64,000 nucleotides of DNA from positions 1 through 64,000 of the forward strand of contig CAYQNW010000002.1 in the NCBI GenBank assembly GCA_964418885.1, in the 5' to 3' direction. Positions 18,225 through 24,735 of the stretch are shown piece after piece (the first letter of the stretch is position 1; each line of letters starts with the position of its first letter). The position numbers and the translations under genes are program-made. The notes beneath the pieces are model-generated. The model had not been told where the DNA came from. It did not search any database and worked only from the letters and a program-made list of their open reading frames with translations. The DNA comes from BMS3ABIN03 sp964418885. GTDB taxonomy: Bacteria; Bacteroidota; Ignavibacteria; Ignavibacteriales; Ignavibacteriaceae.

Positions 18225-19484
18225 TCAAGGATTTATTTTCACTAAATTTTTCTTTTTAGTCAGACTTTTCAATCTTAATCGTTTTTCACGACCTGAGATT
18301 TTTGATATAAGCGTACCTAAGCTTACTCTAATTGCTATCCCAACTTCTGAAATAAATGGATGCAGATCTTTAATTGATAAAACAGCATAGTATTTTTTTC
18401 CCCTCATCGATTCCATCCAATCTTTAAACGTTAATTCCCCTTTTTTCCAGTAATAATATGAAGACATTAAATCTGCTCGTAAATGGATCCACTTAACACC
18501 CGTGTATTCTTGTTCACGTTTTTCAGGCAACGGCAGATCCATTTTATCGCAATACATGGTATATAAAAGCTCAACTCCTCCTGCTTCGGCAATTGCAGAT
18601 CTGCCTGTAGGTCTGCCAATGTTTGGTTCGATGATATAATATTTTCCTGTCCGGGAATCTCTCTTCATTTCAACATAACCCATTCCGTGATAGTTAACCC
18701 GCTTGAACATATCCAGTGAGATATCTCTAACTTCATCAGCCCGGCATTCAATACCCAGGCTGGTGTTGCCTGTTACCGGAGGATACTGTCTTAATTTTTT
18801 TGCAATGAAAGAAACAAGTGGTTCATTGTTATTATTGAAATAGCAGTTACAAGAATATAGATCAACATCTGTTCCTTCGATCCATTCCTGCGCCATTAAT
18901 ACTTCTGCCCAATCAGCACACAGATCGTATGTTTTTATAAATTCCTTCGGGCTGTGGACCTTATAGGCTTTTATATTTGTATTTTCTTCCCAGGAGGGAT
19001 ACCTCATAGGCGGTTTAATAATGCAGGGAAAATTAAGTTTGTTTACTGCTTCTTCTGCTTCAACTCTGTTTTTTATAAGATAATATTTTGCAACGGGAAG
19101 GTTTTCATTTATTGCAAATTTGTAAAAACTGGGTTTGTCCATCAGCATTTCAACTGTATCTTCTGCAGGTAAAGCAATCTTATAATACTGCTCTAATTTT
19201 TTCCTGTTACGTGAAACGATTAATACGCTGTTATCTTGAGAAGGAACTAAGAGAGGTTTTTCATTGAACATTCCTGCAATTGAAATCAGCTTGTCTGTAA
19301 GTTCATTCGATTTAGTATTCGCTTGTATAATTTTTTCACATACCCGGGTTCTTGCCGGGTAATTTTTTAGATTACCTGCTATACCGATTACAGGAATTTT
19401 TCTTTCGGCGAAAATCCTTGCTGTTTGTAATCCATTAATGTGATCGATATCTATAACTACAACGTAAGGCAAATTTTTTTTCAT
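18225..19484 (-). CDS. ATP-grasp carboxylate-amine/thiol ligase-like protein
   Basis: The 419-residue protein has a Rossmann-like preATP domain (YVVVIDIDHINGLQTARIFAERKIPVIGI), then ATP-grasp elements: FPCIIKPPMRYPSW (ATP-binding Lys), VLMAQEWIEGTDVDLYS and the metal site YYIIEPNIGRPTGRSA (Glu-Asn pair). Such enzymes form an acyl-phosphate and couple it to an amine. Homologues in polysaccharide and peptide-tailoring loci ligate amino acids or make isopeptide bonds; the substrate here is unknown. The C-terminal tail is basic (SKISGREKRLRLKSLTKKK), which could aid membrane association. It lies directly before the second FemAB gene and eight bases after the thymidylate-kinase-like gene. Confidence 0.85.
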   Translation of the reverse strand: MKKNLPYVVVIDIDHINGLQTARIFAERKIPVIGIAGNLKNYPARTRVCEKIIQANTKSNELTDKLISIAGMFNEKPLLVPSQDNSVLIVSRNRKKLEQYYKIALPAEDTVEMLMDKPSFYKFAINENLPVAKYYLIKNRVEAEEAVNKLNFPCIIKPPMRYPSWEENTNIKAYKVHSPKEFIKTYDLCADWAEVLMAQEWIEGTDVDLYSCNCYFNNNNEPLVSFIAKKLRQYPPVTGNTSLGIECRADEVRDISLDMFKRVNYHGMGYVEMKRDSRTGKYYIIEPNIGRPTGRSAIAEAGGVELLYTMYCDKMDLPLPEKREQEYTGVKWIHLRADLMSSYYYWKKGELTFKDWMESMRGKKYYAVLSIKDLHPFISEVGIAIRVSLGTLISKISGREKRLRLKSLTKKKNLVKINP

Positions 19485-19492
19485 AAATAGTC

Positions 19493-20212
19493 TTATAATT
19501 CGGCTACTAACTGGTTTTTGGGTTTGTGATTATGAAAATTAACAATTGTATTTTTCACATCTCTATAAACTTTTTCTAAAGGCTGCGTTGCATCTATCTT
19601 AACAAAATTATCTACAAGAGTTCCAATATTCATCATAGATTGATTCTTTGCATCTAAGTACTCCAGAGTAGCCTCACCTTTTCTGCTGAACAATGTTTCG
19701 GCAGGAGCATATAAGAAAATTGTAATATCCGGTTTCGGAAAAACCTTGGTAAGCATAAAGTGATAAAACCTGTCTGAAAGTCTTTCATTCGATTTCTGAG
19801 TTTGAACTTCATCTATTGCACCATCAAATAAGAAATGTCTGTCAAATAAAATCACCCGTCCTCTTAATTGATAAATCCATGCTATTATTTGCCTGTAACC
19901 CTGTTCTGCTATGCGATTAAAAGTTCTGAAAGTAGCTCCGAGTTTCCCTCGTGAATCAGGAAGCCTTTCATCATTCAAGTCGTGAAGTGAAAGGTTTTGT
20001 TTTTTTAAGCCTCCTTTTATTCCCAATTTCTTTTTGTATTTACGAACCTTATAATAATAGATAAATTTAGATGTGATTAATGAATGATTACTGGATTCAA
20101 TATTTAAACCCATATATAAGTATTTCAATTTAATCGGCTGTTCTTCAAGCAGACGATTGGCAATTGTTGTTTTACCTGAACCATCTGCACCAATTAAAGC
20201 TATCGTCGACAT
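19493..20212 (-). CDS. thymidylate-kinase-like P-loop kinase
   Basis: The 239-residue protein begins STIALIGADGSGKTTIANRLL with a Walker A at 8-16, and has the DRx motif RVILFDRHFLFDGAIDEV and the lid-like YAPAETLFSRKGE. These place it in the thymidylate-kinase/nucleoside-monophosphate-kinase-like group. It is unlikely to be the housekeeping Tmk: the region around the TMP site is unusual and the gene lies inside a polysaccharide operon. Such kinases occur in exopolysaccharide clusters beside ATP-grasp and HprK-like genes, with unknown substrates. The start is seven bases after the HprK-like stop. Confidence 0.8.
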   Translation of the reverse strand: MSTIALIGADGSGKTTIANRLLEEQPIKLKYLYMGLNIESSNHSLITSKFIYYYKVRKYKKKLGIKGGLKKQNLSLHDLNDERLPDSRGKLGATFRTFNRIAEQGYRQIIAWIYQLRGRVILFDRHFLFDGAIDEVQTQKSNERLSDRFYHFMLTKVFPKPDITIFLYAPAETLFSRKGEATLEYLDAKNQSMMNIGTLVDNFVKIDATQPLEKVYRDVKNTIVNFHNHKPKNQLVAEL

Positions 20213-20218
20213 TATTTA

Positions 20219-21379
20219 TTATTTCACTTCCTGTTTTTCATGATTTTTAATTTTCCCGTCTGATTCATTTACTTCTGTCTCACCGAATATTGGTCTCATT
20301 TTATCAAATAGCCTTTCAAATGAAACAGGATAAGGGTGTTTAACAACGAAAGCTTTTTTACCTTCCAGAAGTTTTTTCATCAGAGCATACTGCACACTTT
20401 TTATGTTCTCAAGAAATTCGTTAAGATGATATGGGAAAGCATATTTAAACATTTTATAATAACGGAAGAAGTATTCCAGTTCATATTCCTGTGAATTGAT
20501 CATTCTATCAATGACTTCGTCGGCAGAAATCGGTTCAACAATTATCTCATTTGAATCATGACTCATTGCCAAAATAATTACATCTAAATTCATTCGTGAA
20601 ATTATTCTTTCCTGTTTGAAAAGCTTTGTTGGTAACGTCTTTATATTTAATTGCGAATCAAGGACAGGCATTGCTTTATTTATTATTTCAATATGAAAAA
20701 TTTTGTTCAAGGTTTTAACAACATGGATGCCTTTCATTATTAGTTTTTTCTGAAGACTTACTTTCGGCATAAAAGAATGTATTTCTTTAAACTGCCATTC
20801 CCATACACATATGGGAATCCTCATTCCCAGAACTTCTTTTCCATCTGATGAAACAACGGCGACTTCATCACTTAAAAATTCAGCTCCATGGTTCATGAAA
20901 GAAAACAAACTTTCAGTCTTTCCGCCTTTAGACCATCCCATAACCACTGCGCCTACATCGTTATATCTGAAAGCCGTTGCATGAAGAGGAAGTAAATCTT
21001 TTCCTATTAATGTAAAATTTATTATGTAGTTTAACGCAGGGATATCCGGAGAGTCCGATTCGCAGACCATGTTTAATTTGCTCCTGCCAATATCAACAAT
21101 GGGGACTTTAATTTTTACATTTTCTTTCCCGTTTGATAAAATATAAAAACCATCCTTCGAATAAGCCGCTGTGTTTAATCCGATATGAGTTAGTCCCGAT
21201 AGGTCTATTTTTTTTACATAGGTTATAACAATATCCGGTTCGTTTGCAAGAACCTGAGGAACGATTTCAAATTTTTTAGTTATAACTTTTACATCAGCTT
21301 CGGAAGGATTTATCAGCCTGATACTAATAACATCGAGAAGCTTAAACTCAATTATTTTGTTTTTCCCGGTATTTTCCAT
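20219..21379 (-). CDS. HPr-kinase-like (HprK-related) serine kinase family protein
   Basis: The 386-residue protein has an HprK-type P-loop kinase core: PLHATAF (132-138), Walker A GWSKGGKTE (148-156) and the downstream acidic motif FLSDEVAVV (168-176). In HPr kinases these bind ATP and phosphorylate Ser on a protein or small molecule. The N-terminal 120 residues and C-terminal 150 are not those of bona fide HprK, and no HPr gene is nearby. Related proteins appear in exopolysaccharide and lasso-peptide clusters. A possible role is phosphorylating a sugar, lipid carrier or peptide of the polymer pathway; the substrate is unknown. It follows the PEP mutase gene by 150 bases. Confidence 0.78.
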   Translation of the reverse strand: MENTGKNKIIEFKLLDVISIRLINPSEADVKVITKKFEIVPQVLANEPDIVITYVKKIDLSGLTHIGLNTAAYSKDGFYILSNGKENVKIKVPIVDIGRSKLNMVCESDSPDIPALNYIINFTLIGKDLLPLHATAFRYNDVGAVVMGWSKGGKTESLFSFMNHGAEFLSDEVAVVSSDGKEVLGMRIPICVWEWQFKEIHSFMPKVSLQKKLIMKGIHVVKTLNKIFHIEIINKAMPVLDSQLNIKTLPTKLFKQERIISRMNLDVIILAMSHDSNEIIVEPISADEVIDRMINSQEYELEYFFRYYKMFKYAFPYHLNEFLENIKSVQYALMKKLLEGKKAFVVKHPYPVSFERLFDKMRPIFGETEVNESDGKIKNHEKQEVK

Positions 21380-21529
21380 GTTTAAAAGTTTTAATCAACA
21401 ACATTTTTCGGCTGCTTATATGTTATATACCGACAGCCGGTTAATTTATATAAACGAAAATTAGTACGATAAGATTTTGACTTAAAATTTTTGTAGATGT
21501 CTTAAAGATATTCACATCTATCTTATTCA

Positions 21530-22408
21530 TTAACGAGGGGGCAGATAAATCTTTTCAGCATTTTTAAGTTCATCGGCATTTTGTAATCGAAAGATTTCCT
21601 TAACGGAGACAATCTCTTTCTCAACAGAAACCAATGATCTTTCTTCAAATATTTGTTCAGCTGTTTGCCTCATAGCCATAATACTCGAACGCAAAAGATG
21701 GTTAGCCCATATCACCAAACTAACACCACATTTTTCAAAATCTTCAACCGGTGTATTGTAATACATAGTTGGAACTATAACTACCGGACATGTATCTTGC
21801 CATTCTTCCATAAAACTAAAAATATCTTCTGCAGTGGATTTCTTACTATGTACTAACAGAGCGTCAGCACCTGCTTTATGGTAAGCCTCAGCTCTTTTTA
21901 GTGCTTCATCCAATCCCCAACCGGCAATGAACGCCTCAATCCTCGCCACAACACAAAAATCAGGATCCTCCTGTGTATCTTTCGCTGCTTTAATCTTGCC
22001 GCTGAATTCATCGATTTTAGCTAATTCCTGAGCTTCTCCATTGATAAAAGAATTTGTTTTAGGAAAGAGTTTATCCTCAATGCACATCGCTGCTACATTT
22101 CGTTGTTCAAGTTTCTTTACTAATCTTCTCACATTATTAAAGTTGCCGTATCCGGTATCGGCATCAAGTAAAATAGGGAGACTGGTAGCATCGCTCATAA
22201 ATTCCATCACATCTAAAACTTGTGTCCAGCTTGCTTCATTATTGTCTCTTACGCCTAAGGCAGCAGAAATTGCCAGTCCACTTCCCCATATACCTTTAAA
22301 ACCTGCTTCTTCAACTATTTTTGCACTTAGTCCATTATGAGCTTCCAGAATAAATTCCAACTGAACCGATTGCAGCATCTGTTTGAACTGTTTTGTTTTT
22401 GCAGACAT
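21530..22408 (-). CDS. aepX: phosphoenolpyruvate mutase
   Basis: The 292-residue protein isomerises PEP to phosphonopyruvate, forming the C-P bond. Diagnostic features are FILEAHNGLSAKI (19-31), GIWGSGLAIS, the metal-site LLDADTGYGN (80-89) and EDKLFPKTNSF (111-121), the motif that separates PEP mutase from isocitrate lyase and other superfamily members. Length matches. PEP mutase needs a downstream enzyme to pull its unfavourable equilibrium. The usual phosphonopyruvate decarboxylase gene is absent here; instead a D-2-hydroxyacid dehydrogenase gene lies 35 bases upstream in the same operon. A surface phosphonate is therefore likely, though its structure is open. Confidence 0.92.
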   Translation of the reverse strand: MSAKTKQFKQMLQSVQLEFILEAHNGLSAKIVEEAGFKGIWGSGLAISAALGVRDNNEASWTQVLDVMEFMSDATSLPILLDADTGYGNFNNVRRLVKKLEQRNVAAMCIEDKLFPKTNSFINGEAQELAKIDEFSGKIKAAKDTQEDPDFCVVARIEAFIAGWGLDEALKRAEAYHKAGADALLVHSKKSTAEDIFSFMEEWQDTCPVVIVPTMYYNTPVEDFEKCGVSLVIWANHLLRSSIMAMRQTAEQIFEERSLVSVEKEIVSVKEIFRLQNADELKNAEKIYLPPR

Positions 22409-22443
22409 CTTTCTACTCCTGTAAAGACTTCAAATATTTGTTA

Positions 22444-23409
22444 TTATTTATTTACTGTAATCGGTTCTTCCGATTGTTTTAATAGTTTCTCGAACTTATC
22501 AATTTCTTCCAATACACGATCGCCTATTTCTTTTTGAGAATCTAAAGTCTGGGCGCCTATATGAGGAGTTAATATAACATTAGGAAGAGAAGCAAGCGGT
22601 GATACTTTTCCTTCTCCTTCATTTTCATGAACATCAAGCGCTGCTCCTCTTAATCTTTCGCCTTTTGTAAGTTCTTCAAGCAAGTCTTTTTCATTTACTA
22701 CACCCCCACGCGCAAGATTAATTAGATAAGAACCACTTTTCATATTTTGCAATACTTTTTTATCAATCAGGTTTCTTGTCGAATCCATTAGCGGGACATG
22801 AATTGCAAGGTAATCGGCATTACTTATCACTTCGTCAAAAGTAGTAAGCCTTATTCCCTTTGAAGTAAGATCAGCCTTAGTTTCAGGAGTGTATTCACTT
22901 TCATCAACACATCCCAGAACAGTCATTCCCCAGAATGATCCCATTTGACCAACAAGTGATCCGATATTCCCCGCACCAATGACACCCAAAACTTTGCCTC
23001 TTAAAAGGTAGCCTTTAAATTCGCCTTTAACCCAATGACCTTTTCTCCATTCCTGGTTTGCATATATTAAATTTCTTGACATTGCAAGCATAAATGCGAA
23101 ACTCAATTCCGCAACAGCTTTTGCACCAGGTTCAGGAATCCGAACTAATCGTAGTCCTCTTTTACTTGAATATTCTACATCAAGGTTATCGAGACCCGAA
23201 CCTGCACGTATTAAGTATTTCAGATTAGGTGCAGCTCCCATAACTTTTGCTGAAATTTTAACACCACTTCTGAAAATTATAACGTCTCTATCGCCTGCTA
23301 GAGACATAAGCTTTTCTTCAGGGGCATTGAAGGCGCAAATTACATCATGGTTCTCCGTTAGTTTTTCAATTGCGTGTTTTGATATTGAACTAGCGATCAG
23401 GATGTTCAT
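22444..23409 (-). CDS. D-2-hydroxyacid dehydrogenase (phosphoglycerate-dehydrogenase-like), candidate phosphonopyruvate reductase
   Basis: The 321-residue NAD(P)-dependent enzyme has the 2-hydroxyacid dehydrogenase layout: LKYLIRAGSGLDNLD, the Rossmann motif GVIGAGNIGS (142-151), catalytic Arg in LINLARGGVVNE, Glu in DVHENEGEG and His in LTPHIGA. It lacks the C-terminal ACT region of long SerA enzymes. General similarity points to phosphoglycerate or related 2-keto acids. Its position directly before PEP mutase, with no decarboxylase, makes reduction of phosphonopyruvate to phosphonolactate an attractive inference. The alternative is a hydroxyacid supplied to the polymer. The gene heads the PEP mutase pair, after a 159-base gap from the FemAB gene. 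Confidence 0.85.
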   Translation of the reverse strand: MNILIASSISKHAIEKLTENHDVICAFNAPEEKLMSLAGDRDVIIFRSGVKISAKVMGAAPNLKYLIRAGSGLDNLDVEYSSKRGLRLVRIPEPGAKAVAELSFAFMLAMSRNLIYANQEWRKGHWVKGEFKGYLLRGKVLGVIGAGNIGSLVGQMGSFWGMTVLGCVDESEYTPETKADLTSKGIRLTTFDEVISNADYLAIHVPLMDSTRNLIDKKVLQNMKSGSYLINLARGGVVNEKDLLEELTKGERLRGAALDVHENEGEGKVSPLASLPNVILTPHIGAQTLDSQKEIGDRVLEEIDKFEKLLKQSEEPITVNK

Positions 23410-23568
23410 AAATTTTACCCGGGGAAATTGAAAATTATTTATTTTTTAATATTTTGAGCCAAATCGCAAATAATGTTCCAAACCAAAGAGTTGTTTTAAG
23501 ATTAAAAACCAACAACCTGAATAACTAAAAATCTCAACTGTTTCAAATTGATAATATACCAATTTAGC

Positions 23569-24609
23569 TTATCCAAAATGCCTGTAAAGTACTGATCCGA
23601 AAAGTTTTAGCAACGGAAGTGGAGCATTGCTAAAAATCTTGGTGTGAGCTCCTGTGGTTTTTGTTTGCAGAGATACAAAACTATTTTCCCGAAGATCATA
23701 CCGGTATGTATTATTTACTTCCTCTGCTGTTCCCCAGCCAAGTTTAAATTTTCTAAGTCCTTCATTATCCGGTTCTGTTCTGCCGAAACAAAATTCTTCA
23801 TATCCATTGTTTATACAGTGTTTGATAGCAGTCCACATTACAATGTTATTTGCCCTTAAATTTTGATATTCCATATAAGAAGCGCCGAATTTGTAGATAG
23901 CCTTTCTCCCCACAAGAAAATAAACTGCTCCAGCAATAGGGATGCCCTCGTGATTTGCTATCGCGGTAAATCCTTTACCTTTTTCCAACAGATTTCTGTA
24001 TAAATTGATGAAGAATTTTTTGGGTTGAGGTGGAAGACCATGTTTTTTTCGTGTTGCACAATTCATATGATAAAAATCTTCAATACCTTTATATGAATTG
24101 GAGATGGACACAACGATTTTTTCTCTTTCTGCCTTTTTAATATTTCTTTTTGTATTGCTGTTAAATTTTTTGAGGATGTTTTCCTCGCCGGTTTTCAAAT
24201 CGAGTTTATGCAGATAGTCAAATGTTGAAGCTGCAACATCATTAAAGTGTTTTTGCCCACCTCTTAATTCTACAAACTTTAATTTTTTTGCTTTGGAGAA
24301 ATCTAATATCCGATTAAACAATTCATTGAAATTAATATCATCAGGGACAAGAGGTTCACAATAATCACTGAAAGGGAGCGAGATAGCTCTGTTACCCGTA
24401 AGATGACTATTCACGATTATAAATGGAACAACGGCACGAATTGAATTATTATTCCCAACCACAAAAAATTGTGGTTCGTATTTGTAGGTTTCAGTAATTG
24501 TTTTTATCCACCCTGAAGTATGGAACACAGAATAATCTGGATATCCAAGAATTAATTCATCCCATTCTGGAATGTTAATAGGATTTACTATGCGGAAATT
24601 ATTATCCAA
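23569..24609 (-). CDS. FemAB-like GNAT protein (copy 3)
   Basis: The 346-residue FemAB-family protein is of the type found in exosortase/PEP-CTERM polysaccharide loci. Recognisable segments are PDYSVFHTSGWIKTI, LPFSDYCEPLVP, FKFGASYMEYQNLRANNIVMW and EEFCFGRTEPDNEGLRKFKLGWGT. It starts with TTG at 24609; an in-frame stop (TAA) lies just upstream and no ATG is near, so TTG is the only reasonable start. It is the first gene of the leftward operon, just after the terminator that closes wza-wzc, and is followed by a 159-base gap. The enzymatic role is unknown; attachment of an amino acid to a sugar is possible. Confidence 0.83.
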   Translation of the reverse strand: MDNNFRIVNPINIPEWDELILGYPDYSVFHTSGWIKTITETYKYEPQFFVVGNNNSIRAVVPFIIVNSHLTGNRAISLPFSDYCEPLVPDDINFNELFNRILDFSKAKKLKFVELRGGQKHFNDVAASTFDYLHKLDLKTGEENILKKFNSNTKRNIKKAEREKIVVSISNSYKGIEDFYHMNCATRKKHGLPPQPKKFFINLYRNLLEKGKGFTAIANHEGIPIAGAVYFLVGRKAIYKFGASYMEYQNLRANNIVMWTAIKHCINNGYEEFCFGRTEPDNEGLRKFKLGWGTAEEVNNTYRYDLRENSFVSLQTKTTGAHTKIFSNAPLPLLKLFGSVLYRHFG

Positions 24610-24632
24610 TTATTTATCAGTGAATATTGACG

Positions 24633-24662
24633 AAAAAAAAGCGATTCCTGATGAGGAATCGC
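24633..24662 (-). terminator. rho-independent terminator of the wza-wzc transcript
   Basis: GCGATTCCT (24641-24649) pairs with AGGAATCGC (24654-24662) around the loop GATG. On the minus strand the stem is followed by eight T (24640-24633). It lies 73 bases after the wzc stop and 23 bases before the next leftward gene. It therefore marks the end of the wza-wzc operon and implies a separate promoter, or partial read-through, for the operon that begins at 24609. Confidence 0.88.
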
Positions 24663-24735
24663 GTAGACAAAATAGTGCTACAATATTTTTGAAGCAAGCA
24701 AATCAGATTAATTACAGATGTATTATAGTTATAGA

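Noticed and set aside
19493..20212. Housekeeping thymidylate kinase (tmk)
   Set aside because: The P-loop and DRx motifs fit the superfamily, but the context and atypical middle region argue against dTMP as substrate.
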